Below, one piece after another: positions 18,701-28,517 of a stretch of DNA of 64,000 nt. Source of the DNA: Bog-473 sp963777485 (GTDB lineage: Bacteria; Actinomycetota; Acidimicrobiia; Acidimicrobiales; RAAP-2); NCBI GenBank assembly GCA_963777485.1, contig CAVZQP010000001.1, positions 1,240,001 to 1,304,000 of the forward strand, given 5' to 3'. Position 1 is the stretch's first letter, and the number at the start of each line of letters is the position of its first letter. Below the pieces are notes generated by a model, which had not been told where the DNA came from, did no database searches, and saw only the letters and a list, made by a program, of their open reading frames with translations. A program made the position numbers and the translations under genes.

Positions 18701-20761
18701 TCAGCCCGGAACGGAGGAGCGGATCTCGGCGATCTCGTCGCGCAACAGCGCGGCCTCCTCGTAACGGAGGTCGGCGGCGGCGGCCTTCATCTCCGACTCC
18801 AGCTGGGTGATCAGCTCAACCGCCTCGGCCGGCGTGGATGCGTCGCCCTCGGTCAGGAACTCCCCCGGCGCCCGGCGGTTGCCCCGGACGGCCGCGTTGC
18901 GGCGCACCTCGGCCCGGCTGCGGCCCGCCCGCGTGGACCGGCCGTCGGTCCCGACGCCACCGCTACCGCGGAGGCGCTCGAGGATGTCGGTGACCGACTT
19001 GCGGATGGTCTGGGGGTCGATCCCGTGCTCACGGTTGTAGGCCAATTGCAGCTCGCGCCGGCGCTGGGTCACCGAGACGGCCTCGCGCATGGAATCGGTG
19101 ACGGTGTCGGCGTACAGCACGACCATCCCGTCGACGTTCCGCGCCGCCCGGCCCATCGTCTGGATGAGGGAGGACGCCGAACGTAGGAAACCCTCCTTGT
19201 CGGCGTCGAGGATGGCGACTAGCGCGACCTCGGGCAGGTCGAGGCCCTCCCGGAGCAGGTTGATGCCGACGAGTACGTCGACCGAGCCGAGGCGCAGCTC
19301 GCGGAGGATTTCGATGCGGGTGATGGTGTCGATGTCGGAGTGTAGGTACTGCACGCGCACGCCGGCCTCGGCTAGATAGTCCGTCAGGTCCTCGGCCATC
19401 TTCTTGGTCAGCGTCGTCACGAGGACGCGGCCACCGGCACTGACGGTTTTGGTGATGCGGTTCAGGAGGTCGTCGATCTGGCCCTTCGTCGGCATGATCG
19501 TGACCTCGGGGTCCACGAGGCCCGTCGGGCGGATGACCTGCTCGACCACCTGGTCCGACTGCTCGAGCTCGAAGGGACCCGGTGTGGCGGAGACGAAGAC
19601 ACATTGCGACACACGCTCGACGAACTCGTCGAAGCGCAGCGGCCGGTTGTCCCGGGCCGAGGGGAGCCGGAAGCCGTGCTCGACGAGCACGTCCTTGCGC
19701 GAGCGGTCGCCGGCGTACTGGCCGTGGAGCTGCGGGACGGCGACGTGGCTCTCGTCGATGACGCAGAGCCAGTCCTTGGGGAAGAAGTCGAGCAGCGTGT
19801 AGGGCGTTTCACCCGGCTTGCGGCCGTCGAGGTGGCGGCTGTAGTTCTCGATGCCCGAGCAGATGCCGGTCTCGGCGAGCATCTCGAGGTCGTGCTCGGT
19901 GCGCACCCGGAGGCGTTGCGCCTCGAGGAGTTTTCCCTCCTTTTCGAACTCCTGCAGACGTTCGCGCAGCTCGACCTCGATTGTGCCTACCGCCCGCTGG
20001 ATGATCTCGTCGCCGGTGACGTAGTGCGTGGCCGCGTAGACGGCGACGTCCTCCATTTCGTCACCCATCTCGCCTGTGATGACGTCGAAGGGGACGATGC
20101 GCTCGATCGTGTCGCCGAACATCTCGACCCGGAGCGCTGCCTCCTCGTAGGCGGGATGGATCTCGACGGTGTCACCGCGGGCGCGGAAGGTGCCGCGCAC
20201 GAGGTTGACGTCGTTGCGGGCGTACTGCAGGTCGACGAGGCGGCGCAGCACTTCGCGCTGGTCGACCTGCTGCCCCACCGCGAGCCCGAGGATGCGGTCG
20301 GCGTATTCGTCTGGCGAGCCGAGGCCGTAGATGCACGACACCGAGGCGACGACGATGACGTCGCGGCGCATGAGGAGCGACGAGGTCGTGGCGTGCCGGA
20401 GCCGGTCGATCTCGTCGTTGATTGACGAGTCCTTTTCGATGTACGTGTCGGTCGAGGGCAGGTAGGCCTCGGGCTGGTAGTAGTCGTAGTAGCTGACGAA
20501 GAACTCGACCCGGTTCTTCGGGAACAGGTCGCGCAGCTCCGAGGACAGCTGGGCCGCAAGCGACTTGTTGGGCTCGATGATGAGGGTTGGGCGCTGCACC
20601 TGCTCGATCATCCATGCGATGGTCGCCGTCTTGCCCGAGCCGGTGATGCCCTGGAGGGTCTGGTAGCGGTCGCCCCTCGTGACCCCGTGGGCCAGCGAAG
20701 TGATGGCCTGCGGCTGGTCGCCCGAGGGCTTGAACGGGGAGACGACCTCAAAATCGGGCAT
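18701..20761 (-). CDS. uvrB: Excinuclease ABC subunit B
   Basis: This encodes 686 residues. It is the helicase-like core of nucleotide-excision repair, loaded by UvrA and opening DNA for UvrC. Visible are the Walker A motif GITGSGKTATIAWM (about residue 40), the beta-hairpin region YYDYYQPEAYLPSTDTYIEKD, the DEAD-type box VIDESHV, SVDVLVGINLLREGLDLPEV, and a C-terminal UVR motif (DLRYEEAALLRDEIAEI) for UvrC contact. It follows coaE by 86 bases, the usual actinobacterial order. Confidence 0.97.
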   Translation of the reverse strand: MPDFEVVSPFKPSGDQPQAITSLAHGVTRGDRYQTLQGITGSGKTATIAWMIEQVQRPTLIIEPNKSLAAQLSSELRDLFPKNRVEFFVSYYDYYQPEAYLPSTDTYIEKDSSINDEIDRLRHATTSSLLMRRDVIVVASVSCIYGLGSPDEYADRILGLAVGQQVDQREVLRRLVDLQYARNDVNLVRGTFRARGDTVEIHPAYEEAALRVEMFGDTIERIVPFDVITGEMGDEMEDVAVYAATHYVTGDEIIQRAVGTIEVELRERLQEFEKEGKLLEAQRLRVRTEHDLEMLAETGICSGIENYSRHLDGRKPGETPYTLLDFFPKDWLCVIDESHVAVPQLHGQYAGDRSRKDVLVEHGFRLPSARDNRPLRFDEFVERVSQCVFVSATPGPFELEQSDQVVEQVIRPTGLVDPEVTIMPTKGQIDDLLNRITKTVSAGGRVLVTTLTKKMAEDLTDYLAEAGVRVQYLHSDIDTITRIEILRELRLGSVDVLVGINLLREGLDLPEVALVAILDADKEGFLRSASSLIQTMGRAARNVDGMVVLYADTVTDSMREAVSVTQRRRELQLAYNREHGIDPQTIRKSVTDILERLRGSGGVGTDGRSTRAGRSRAEVRRNAAVRGNRRAPGEFLTEGDASTPAEAVELITQLESEMKAAAADLRYEEAALLRDEIAEIRSSVPG

Positions 20762-20847
20762 GGCCCTTCGAGGCTACCTGGGGGGTGTACCGGGCCGGTC
20801 TGGAGCTGCCGGGATCGGGTCCGGCGGGAGCGCGGCGTGGCCGGCCG

Positions 20848-21489
20848 TCAGGCCGACGCCTCCTCCGTTGTGTCCGGGGGCAGGTCCTTCTGGGCGGCGA
20901 GCAGCCAATCCCAGAGCTTGGCGACCTCGCGCTCGAGAGCCGGGCGATCGCCCGAGTTGTCGAGGACGTAGTCGGCCTCCTTACAGCGCTCGTCACGGGA
21001 GATCTGCGCGCGGATGCGCGCCTCGGCGTCGGCCTGGTCGAAGCCGCGATGGGCGAGCAGGCGCTCGAGCGCAATGTCGGTCGGGGTGTCGACGACGACG
21101 ACCTTGTGCAGTTTCACCGTCTCGCGGTGCAGCGCCGTGAGGAGCGGAATGGCCAGGACGACGATGTGGTCTGTGTCGGCGAGGGCGTCGCGCATCTCGA
21201 TCATGCGGATGCCGATGGCGGGGTGGGTGATCGCGTTGAGGGCGAGGCGGGACTCCTCGTCAGCGAACGCGACGTTGGCGAGGGCCTGGCGGTCGATGGT
21301 GCCGTCGGTGGCGACGATGCCCTGACCGAAGCGATCGATGAGCGGTTGATAGGCGGGTCCGCCGGGGGCGACCACGTCGCGGGCGACCTGGTCCGCATCG
21401 ATGAGAACGGCGCCCCGTTCGACGAGCAGGTCGGCGACGGCGGACTTGCCCGAGCCGATGCCACCCGTGAGGCCGACGGCCAACATCAT
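20848..21489 (-). CDS. coaE: Dephospho-CoA kinase
   Basis: This encodes 213 residues from one of two adjacent ATGs. It phosphorylates the 3'-hydroxyl of dephospho-CoA, the last step of CoA synthesis. The P-loop GLTGGIGSGKS is at residues 6-16, the substrate-binding LIDADQVARDVV follows, and the LID segment lies near residue 130. The C terminus is of normal length and lacks the UPF0157 extension of mycobacterial CoaE. It begins one base after the stop of the methyltransferase gene and precedes uvrB. In many actinobacteria rpsA lies immediately upstream; here it is 24 kb away. Confidence 0.93.
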   Translation of the reverse strand: MMLAVGLTGGIGSGKSAVADLLVERGAVLIDADQVARDVVAPGGPAYQPLIDRFGQGIVATDGTIDRQALANVAFADEESRLALNAITHPAIGIRMIEMRDALADTDHIVVLAIPLLTALHRETVKLHKVVVVDTPTDIALERLLAHRGFDQADAEARIRAQISRDERCKEADYVLDNSGDRPALEREVAKLWDWLLAAQKDLPPDTTEEASA

Positions 21490-22365
21490 CTAGGCGGCGC
21501 CGTTCCGGGTGGGGTCGGGCTGGGCGGAGCCGGTCTGGCGGCGGGGCCGGCGCGCCACGGCGAAAAGCACGAGCGTCGTGTCGTCGGGCTCGTCGGTGAC
21601 GAACCAGTCGTCGGCCGTGATGCCGGTGAGCCCACCGCTGTCGCCGCGAGCGAACACCTTGTAGACGAGCGGGAGCAGCCGGGTGTAACTCCACACGTAC
21701 CAGGAATAGGGCATGCGGTGGCGCAGGTCGAACACGTCGAGGCGCAACAGCTTGTTGCCCTTGATGCGGCGAGCCTCGAAGTCCTTCTTCACGTGTGGTG
21801 TGGCGTCGACGCCGCCGAGCCACACGTCGTCGAAGTGCCGGTCGAGCATCGCCTTGAGCTCGGCGCGGTCGAACAGGTGGAGGTGGAAGGGGTTCTCGAA
21901 GTCCGTCGGGCCGTTGGGGGTGACGAGGCAGAGGACGCCGTTGTCGGTGAGGACGCGGGCGAGCTCGGCCATGTGGCGCTCGGGATCGGTGAAGTGCTCG
22001 ATCAGGTGAGACGAGCAGGCGCCGTCGAAGGAAGCGGTCTTGAGGCCGAGCGCCCGGGCGTCCATCTGGGCCACCTTGAGGCCCTCGGGCTCGTAGCGGG
22101 CCGCCGCGGTCGTCGTGGCGTCGGAGGAATAGTCGACGCCGAGAACGGTGCGGTCGGGACCCAGGAAGCGGGCGGACTCGAAGCCCTGGCCGCAACCCAC
22201 ATCGAGGATGCGGCCCGAGCCGACGCGCTCGAGGACGGCCCGGTACCCCGCCTCATGCAGGGCGAGCAGGGAGTCCGGGGTCACCCCCTGCTGCGGACGC
22301 TCCCCCGTGAGCCGGCTCTTGGTGCTGGTGGCCACGGGGGCGCTCCCTTCGCGTGTCGCGTGCAT
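21490..22365 (-). CDS. Class I SAM-dependent methyltransferase
   Basis: This encodes 291 residues from the ATG at 22365; the frame stays open far upstream but only as antisense of the arabinosyltransferase. Motif I is ILDVGCGQGFESARF (residues about 56-70), motif II VLGVDYSSDAT, and motif IV-like ACSSHLIEHFTDPERHMAEL, followed by LARVLTDNGVLCLVTPNG. These are typical of methyltransferases in lipid or glycan pathways. It diverges from the AftD-like gene 64 bases away and its stop abuts coaE, so it may act on an envelope glycan or its carrier. The substrate is not predictable. Confidence 0.85.
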   Translation of the reverse strand: MHATREGSAPVATSTKSRLTGERPQQGVTPDSLLALHEAGYRAVLERVGSGRILDVGCGQGFESARFLGPDRTVLGVDYSSDATTTAAARYEPEGLKVAQMDARALGLKTASFDGACSSHLIEHFTDPERHMAELARVLTDNGVLCLVTPNGPTDFENPFHLHLFDRAELKAMLDRHFDDVWLGGVDATPHVKKDFEARRIKGNKLLRLDVFDLRHRMPYSWYVWSYTRLLPLVYKVFARGDSGGLTGITADDWFVTDEPDDTTLVLFAVARRPRRQTGSAQPDPTRNGAA

Positions 22366-22428
22366 CGTGGATGACGGGCCGTGGTGGCCGGGGCTGCTTA
22401 CACTACCGGGCGACTTCCTGACCCCTCG

Positions 22429-25400
22429 ATGACCTCCGCATTCACCATCACCGCCGCCCGGGGCTCCCGGGGGCGGCATGCCGCCAAACGCGGCGCGAAG
22501 AAGGGAAACGGTGCCTCGAACGGGGGCGGCTCGAACGGGGGGAACGGCGGGAGCGGGAACGGCGGGAACGGGGCGAGCGCTCCGGCGGCGTCGGCCGCGC
22601 TGAAGGCCACGGTCGTCAAGCGGGGTCGTTGGTGGTGGATCGGCGGCCTGGCGGCCGTGGCGGGCCTGGCCTACGCCCCGCTGTTGGCCGTGCGACCGGG
22701 GGTCATCACACCCGACACCAAGACGTTCCTGTATCTCGACCCGACCAAGTTCCTGAGCCAGGTCGCGTTCATGTGGAACCCGACCGTCGGGTTGGGAACG
22801 GTCAACCACCAGTACATCGGCTACCTGTTCCCGATGGGGCCGTTCTACGCGGTCTTCCATCTCCTCGGTGTCCCGGTCTGGGTGGCGCAGCGACTGTGGC
22901 TGGGCACGGTTCTCTTCGGGGCCGGGCTCGGGGTCCTCTATCTGTGCCGCATCCTCGGCCTGAAGGGGCCGGGGCCGGTGGCGGCGGCGCTGGCCTACAT
23001 GCTGTCGCCCTATTTCCTGCAGTACGCCGGGCGCATCTCGGTGATACTGCTGCCGTGGGCGGGCCTGCCGTTCATGCTGGGGCTGACCATCGTGGCGCTG
23101 CGCCGGGGCGGCTGGCGAGAACCGGCGCTCTTCGCCTTCGTCGTGGCACTGGTCAGCGGTATCAACGCGAGCTCGGTCATTTATATCGGTGTCGCGCCGA
23201 TCCTGTGGCTCTTCTACGCGGTGGTGGTGCTGCGCGAGTCGACCTGGCGGCACGCCCTGGCGACCGGGCTGCGCATCGCGCTCCTCACTTTGGGCGCCTG
23301 CCTGTGGTGGATCGCGGGATTGGAAGTCGAGGCTGCCTACGGCGTCAACGTCCTCAAGTTCACGGAGACGGTCCCCTCCACGTCCGCCACCTCCAACCCG
23401 GCAGACATCATCCGCGGCCTCGGCTACTGGTACTTCTACGGCACGGACCACCTCGGCCCGTGGACGAACGCGGCGGTGCGCTACACGCAGACTGTCTGGC
23501 TCATCGGCACCTCGCTGGCCATGCCGGTGGTGTCGCTGGTGGCGGCGGCGTTCGTGCGCTGGAAGGAGCGGGCCTACTTCCTTGTCCTGCTGTTCGTCGG
23601 CCTGGTGCTCTCGGTGGGGCCGTTCCCCTACTCGAACCCGACCCGCATCGGCGGCTGGCTCAAGTCGTTCATGACGGACACGACGGCGGGCTTGGCGCTG
23701 CGCTCGACCGACCGGGCCACGCCCCTGATCCTGCTGGCGCTGTTCATGCTGCTGGGGTCGGCGCTGACCGCACTGTGGCTGCGGCTGTCCTTCGTGGGGA
23801 TCGTGACGGCGGTGTGCGTGGCCGGCCTCGTCATTGCAAACATCCCCTCCTTGTTCAACGGCGACACGATCGCCAACAACTTCACGCAGCCGGTCTCCCT
23901 CCCGTCCTACGAACTGGCCGCCATCAACCATCTCAACGCCACGCACCCCGGCACCCGGGTCTTCGCCATCCCGGGCAATGACTTCGCCTCCTACGACTGG
24001 GGGGACACGGTCGACACGCCACAGGCGGCGCTGCTGAACCGCAACTTTGTGACGCGCGAGCAACAGGTCATGGGCTCGATCGCGACGGCCGACACGCTGT
24101 ACGCAATCGACGCGCCCATCCAGGACGGCGTCGCCAACTGGAATGCGCTCGCGCCGATGTCCCGCCTCATGGGCGTCGGCGACGTCATGGTGGAGTACGA
24201 CCAGCGCTACGAGCACTACGGCGTCCCCCAACCCCAGCTCCTCTCGCTCCAGCTCCTCCAGACGCCGGCGGGATTGTCCGACCCGACCTCGTTCGGGACA
24301 CCCCGACCCAACATGTCGACGGTGTCGACGCTGAACGAGCAGGACCTCTCGGTGCAGGGCGACATCGGCTGGCCTTCGCCGATCGTGACCTACACGGTGG
24401 CCAACCCCCGGACGCTGCTGCGCGGTGAGTCCGACAGCGGCGCCGTCGTCATGGAGGGCGATGGCACCGGGCTGAACAACGTGGCCGGCCTCGGCCTCCT
24501 CAACACGAACAGCGCCATCTACTACGCAGGCACGCTGGCCACGAAGCCGGCGCAGCTGCAGCAGCTGGCTTCGCAGGGCGCGCAGCTGGTGGTGACCGAC
24601 ACCAACCGCAAGCAGGCCTTCCGCTGGGACACGCTGACGGCGAATGCGGGCTACACGGAGACACCGGACGAGAACCCGGCCAAGACCGACCTGAGCGACA
24701 GCCCCATCGAGCTGTTCCCCGGGACGGGGATCACGTCGAAGACCTACGCGTCGTACGTCGGTGCGGTGAACGTGACGGCCAGCAGCTACGGCAACGGCGT
24801 GTCCTACACGCCAGAGGACCAGGCCTACAGTGCGATCGACAACAACTTCGACACCGCGTGGATCGCGGGCACGTTCGTCCCCAACCCGAAGGGCGAGTGG
24901 TGGCAGGCGCAGTTCACCAGCCCGGAGACCACCGACCACATCACGGTCGTGCAGCCGCAGCGGGGCGACCGATCGCGCTGGGTCTCCGCGGTGACGCTGA
25001 CGTTCGACGGTAAGGACCCCATCCGCTACAACCTCACTCCGGCGTCGCATGTGACGAGCGGACAGACGCTGACCTTCCCGACGCGGACCTTCCACACGCT
25101 GCGGATGACGCTCGACGGGACGACGAACGACACGGCGCCGCCGCTCACGGCGGCCGCGGTGGGGTTCTCCGAGATCGAGATCCCAGGCCAGTCGGTCCAC
25201 CAGGTGCTCGAGATGCCGACCCAGATGCTCTCGTCGCTGGGGTCGGCATCGACGGCGGACCGCCTGAGCCTCGTCATGACGCGGAGCCGGACATCGGGGT
25301 ACCCGCCCCGGAGCGACCCCGAGACGACGATCTCCCGCTCCTTCACGCTGCCTGCGGCGCGCGCGTTCACGTTGTCGGGGGGCGCATCGCTGTCGTCCCT

Positions 25401-27192
25401 GATCCCCGACGACGAGATCGACCGGCTCGTCGGGCGGGCCGCGACCGGAACCACGGGCGTGCGCGACGCGTACTCGTCGGGTCGGCTCCCGGGCGACTTG
25501 AAGGCGACGGCGTCGGCCACGGTGGACGGGAACAGCGCGACTGCCTGGCAGCCGGGGCTCGGGACGAAGGCGCAGATCGGCTCCTCGCTGACGTACGACC
25601 TCACCAAGCCCCAGGCGCTGAGCCATCTCAACCTCCAGGTGATCGCGGACGGCCGCCACTCCGTGCCGACGGCGCTGACGATCACGTCGGGCCTCCAGGT
25701 GCGCCACCTCACGCTGCCGCCGATCGCGGACAGCTCCGTGCCGGGAGCCGTGACGACGGTGCCCCTGACGTTCCCGGCCGTGACCGGCTCGCACTTCATC
25801 GTGACGTTCACCGCCATCCGGCCGGAGTACGCGGCGAACTACTACTCCGCCGGGCCGCTCGCCTTGCCGCTCGGTATCGCGGAGATCGGCATCCCCGGCG
25901 TGACCTTCTCCCCGACGCCAGCCTCGGTCCCGGGAAACTGCGTGAACAACTTGCTGACCATCGACGGGCAGCCGATCTCCGTGGCGATCACCGGCTCGAG
26001 CGCCAATGCGCTCGACGGCGGAGAGCTCCAGGTAGTGCCATGCGGGCCCGACGCGAAGGGCATCGCCCTGGGGGCGGGCGCCCACGTGGTGCAGACGGCG
26101 CTCGGCCACAACGGACCGTGTGCGAGTGCGCCGACGACGTGCACGGGATGGAACCTCGACCAGCTCGTCCTCGACTCGGCCGGCGGGGGCGCCGCCGGGC
26201 CGGGGGCGTCTCCGACCGCGGCCGGTACGCCGTCGTTACCGGCCACGCAGCCCGGGGCTCCCCCGACCGTGACGCAGACCTCGTCGCACATCGACCGCCT
26301 CGACGCCAAGGTGACGGGCGCGACACAACCGTTCGAGCTCGTCCTCGGCCAGAGCGTCAACAAGGGCTGGCATGTCGTGGCCTCGCCCGGTCCCGGAGCG
26401 CCGGCCGGCTCACATTCTGTCGACCTCGGGCAGCCCCAGCTCGTCGACGGGTTCGCCAACGGCTGGCACGTCACCTCGGACGACCTCAAGGCGCTCGGTG
26501 GCGCCAACTTCACGGTGGCGGTCACATGGACGCCGCAGCAGTTGGTGTGGCTGGCTCTGGCCGTGTCGGGCGCGACGTTGCTTTTGTGCCTCGTCCTTGG
26601 CTTCTTGCCGGTGCGGTCGCGCCGGTGGTTACGGGCCCGCGTCCTGCCGCGCCGGTTGCGTGGCCCGGCCGGCCCCGATGCACCGGAACGGCCGTCGGAC
26701 CCGTTCGACGCACCGTCATTGACGCTCCCCTACTCAGTCCCCTCGCTGGGTGAACCGCGGCGCGGCTGGCTGCGGTTCCCGCGGGCACTGGTGTTGGGTG
26801 CAGCCACCGGCGGCGTGGCCCTGCTCGTGGCGCCGCCGTTGGCCGCCCTGGCGGTGGGGGTGCTGGTCGCGCTCGGCCTGGTGTTGCGGTGGGCACGGGC
26901 CGTGGCGACGATCGCAGGGATCGCCTTCGTGGTGGCCGGCTGCCTCAACGTCGTCGAGGGGCAGCGGGTCCACCACTACCTGCCGGGCTCGAACTGGGAC
27001 GGGTTCTTCGTCCACGCCGGGAACCTGATCTGGATCGGGGTGGTGTTGTTGGTCGCGGACGCCGTGATCTCGAGCTTCGGGCTCCGCGTACGCAAGCCGT
27101 TGCGGCGGCGGGAGCTACGGGCGGTGGCGGCGGGTGCCGGCGGGTCGGACGCCGTTTCGGCGTCGGAGCCGGCTCCGGCAGTTGAGAATTAG
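22429..27192 (+). CDS. AftD-like alpha-(1->3)-arabinofuranosyltransferase (DUF3367 type)
   Basis: This encodes 1587 residues from the ATG at 22429; a weak -10 (TACACT, 22399-22404) lies just upstream. After a Gly/Asn-rich cytoplasmic head (residues 10-60) comes a membrane domain of about ten segments to about residue 480, with the GT-C-like first loop GVITPDTKTFLYLDP and WNPTVGLGTVNHQYIGYLFPMG. A large exported region (about 480-1380) follows, with a discoidin/F5-8-type module near 780-880 and a second similar module near 1010-1130, then four C-terminal membrane segments. In mycobacteria AftD adds arabinose from decaprenyl-phospho-arabinose to arabinogalactan and lipoarabinomannan. The donor and acceptor here are unknown. 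Confidence 0.85.
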   Translation: MTSAFTITAARGSRGRHAAKRGAKKGNGASNGGGSNGGNGGSGNGGNGASAPAASAALKATVVKRGRWWWIGGLAAVAGLAYAPLLAVRPGVITPDTKTFLYLDPTKFLSQVAFMWNPTVGLGTVNHQYIGYLFPMGPFYAVFHLLGVPVWVAQRLWLGTVLFGAGLGVLYLCRILGLKGPGPVAAALAYMLSPYFLQYAGRISVILLPWAGLPFMLGLTIVALRRGGWREPALFAFVVALVSGINASSVIYIGVAPILWLFYAVVVLRESTWRHALATGLRIALLTLGACLWWIAGLEVEAAYGVNVLKFTETVPSTSATSNPADIIRGLGYWYFYGTDHLGPWTNAAVRYTQTVWLIGTSLAMPVVSLVAAAFVRWKERAYFLVLLFVGLVLSVGPFPYSNPTRIGGWLKSFMTDTTAGLALRSTDRATPLILLALFMLLGSALTALWLRLSFVGIVTAVCVAGLVIANIPSLFNGDTIANNFTQPVSLPSYELAAINHLNATHPGTRVFAIPGNDFASYDWGDTVDTPQAALLNRNFVTREQQVMGSIATADTLYAIDAPIQDGVANWNALAPMSRLMGVGDVMVEYDQRYEHYGVPQPQLLSLQLLQTPAGLSDPTSFGTPRPNMSTVSTLNEQDLSVQGDIGWPSPIVTYTVANPRTLLRGESDSGAVVMEGDGTGLNNVAGLGLLNTNSAIYYAGTLATKPAQLQQLASQGAQLVVTDTNRKQAFRWDTLTANAGYTETPDENPAKTDLSDSPIELFPGTGITSKTYASYVGAVNVTASSYGNGVSYTPEDQAYSAIDNNFDTAWIAGTFVPNPKGEWWQAQFTSPETTDHITVVQPQRGDRSRWVSAVTLTFDGKDPIRYNLTPASHVTSGQTLTFPTRTFHTLRMTLDGTTNDTAPPLTAAAVGFSEIEIPGQSVHQVLEMPTQMLSSLGSASTADRLSLVMTRSRTSGYPPRSDPETTISRSFTLPAARAFTLSGGASLSSLIPDDEIDRLVGRAATGTTGVRDAYSSGRLPGDLKATASATVDGNSATAWQPGLGTKAQIGSSLTYDLTKPQALSHLNLQVIADGRHSVPTALTITSGLQVRHLTLPPIADSSVPGAVTTVPLTFPAVTGSHFIVTFTAIRPEYAANYYSAGPLALPLGIAEIGIPGVTFSPTPASVPGNCVNNLLTIDGQPISVAITGSSANALDGGELQVVPCGPDAKGIALGAGAHVVQTALGHNGPCASAPTTCTGWNLDQLVLDSAGGGAAGPGASPTAAGTPSLPATQPGAPPTVTQTSSHIDRLDAKVTGATQPFELVLGQSVNKGWHVVASPGPGAPAGSHSVDLGQPQLVDGFANGWHVTSDDLKALGGANFTVAVTWTPQQLVWLALAVSGATLLLCLVLGFLPVRSRRWLRARVLPRRLRGPAGPDAPERPSDPFDAPSLTLPYSVPSLGEPRRGWLRFPRALVLGAATGGVALLVAPPLAALAVGVLVALGLVLRWARAVATIAGIAFVVAGCLNVVEGQRVHHYLPGSNWDGFFVHAGNLIWIGVVLLVADAVISSFGLRVRKPLRRRELRAVAAGAGGSDAVSASEPAPAVEN

Positions 27193-27279
27193 TCGAAGAC
27201 GGACGAGGGCCGCTGTCGCAATGATGCTTGCGCCGCGGATGCCGCTATTGCACCCCGCGCCGATCGTCGGGATCGCGAG

Positions 27280-28440
27280 TTAGCTGTTCCCCGCCGCTTC
27301 CTCGGCCAGAGCCTCGAGGGCGCGGCGCGCCGTCGCATCCCAAGTGAACCAGCGGGCTCGCTCCAGGGCGCCCTTGGAAAGCCGGCTGCGCAGCACGTCG
27401 TCGCCGAGTACCTGTGCGAGCGCGCCCGACAGCTGATCGACGTCGTCCACCAGAACGCCCGATTCGCCGTCGACGACCGCGTCGGCGTGGCCCGCGATGT
27501 TCGTGGCTACTGCCGGCGTCCCGCATGCCGCGGCCTCGGTCAACGTCATGCCCCAGCCCTCTCGCTGTGAGCTGCTCGCGACCACCCAGGCCCGGCGGTA
27601 CCAGTCCACGAGCTCGTCGTCGCCGACCCGCCCGGGCAGGTGGATCCAGTCCGACGCGCCGAGCTCTGCGCGCAGGGTCTCGAGGGCGGATCGCTCGTAG
27701 CCCTCGCCGATGATCACCGCTTCGAGGTCGGGGTGGTCGGCCTTGAGCGGGACGAGGGCCCGCAGCAACGCGTCGAAGCGCTTCACCGGCACCAGCCGGC
27801 CCACCGCTACCACGAGCGGCGTCGCGGATCGATGACCGCCGGGGCTGTAGCGCTCGTCGACCCCGGGAGGCGCCACCGTGATCCGTTCCGGGCGGAGGTG
27901 CAACATCTCGACGATCTCGCGGCGGGACGACTCCGACAGGGTCACGATGCTGCTCCGGCGATAGAAGCGCGGTGCGATCCGCCGCTCCATCGTGTCACCC
28001 ATACGCGCCAAGGTGGGCGGGAGGACCATGCCCCACATCTCGGCGTGGACGTGATGAAGGAAGGCGATGCGCGGCCCCCGGTACCACAGCGGTGACAGGA
28101 AGGGCATGCCGTTCCAGATCTCGACCAGCGCGTCGCCCGGCCGGTGCCCCATGCGTACGCCCTCCCATGCCGCACCGGGAAAAACCCCGTAGCGGCCGGC
28201 CCGGCGGAGAACCCGGTACCCGTCGCGCGTGAGGGTCTTGGAGGCGCCGTGCACCGCCGAGGTGCGGAAGGTGACGTCGAGCCCCGCAGCCGCCCACAGT
28301 GATGCCACCTTGTGGGCGTGGAGCTCAGAGCCGCCGGCCTCCGGGTCGTCGAGGTCGCGCCACGCGACGAAGTGGATGCGGCACAAACCGGCTTCGGCGG
28401 CGATCGAGGCCAGCACCTCGCTCTCGTCGCGCGGCGTCAT
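27280..28440 (-). CDS. GT4-family glycosyltransferase
   Basis: This encodes 386 residues from the ATG at 28440 (AGGAG 12 bases upstream). A start at 28512, five bases after the flippase stop, would add 24 residues and is also possible. The acceptor-side fold contains FVAWRDLDDPEAGGSELHAH and FLHHVHAEMWG. The donor-side fold contains VAVGRLVPVKRFDALLRAL, VIIGEGYERSALE and the EX7E motif in REGWGMTLTEAAACGTPAVA. GT4 enzymes are retaining and use nucleotide-sugar donors in the cytoplasm. It is convergent with the AftD-like gene and lies directly behind the flippase, so a role in building the exported lipid-linked glycan is inferred. Confidence 0.88.
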   Translation of the reverse strand: MTPRDESEVLASIAAEAGLCRIHFVAWRDLDDPEAGGSELHAHKVASLWAAAGLDVTFRTSAVHGASKTLTRDGYRVLRRAGRYGVFPGAAWEGVRMGHRPGDALVEIWNGMPFLSPLWYRGPRIAFLHHVHAEMWGMVLPPTLARMGDTMERRIAPRFYRRSSIVTLSESSRREIVEMLHLRPERITVAPPGVDERYSPGGHRSATPLVVAVGRLVPVKRFDALLRALVPLKADHPDLEAVIIGEGYERSALETLRAELGASDWIHLPGRVGDDELVDWYRRAWVVASSSQREGWGMTLTEAAACGTPAVATNIAGHADAVVDGESGVLVDDVDQLSGALAQVLGDDVLRSRLSKGALERARWFTWDATARRALEALAEEAAGNS

Positions 28441-28517
28441 GTCCGCATCGGTCTCCTGTGTGCGGCGGCGTCGATCGGGCGCAGGTGTGGCCGGCCCCGA
28501 GTCCTCCCCCATCCGGG

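Noticed and set aside
22366..26109. A minus-strand open frame of over 1200 codons upstream of the methyltransferase
   Set aside because: It is exactly antisense to the AftD-like gene and is Arg/Gly/His-rich without domain signals; long antisense frames are expected at this GC content.
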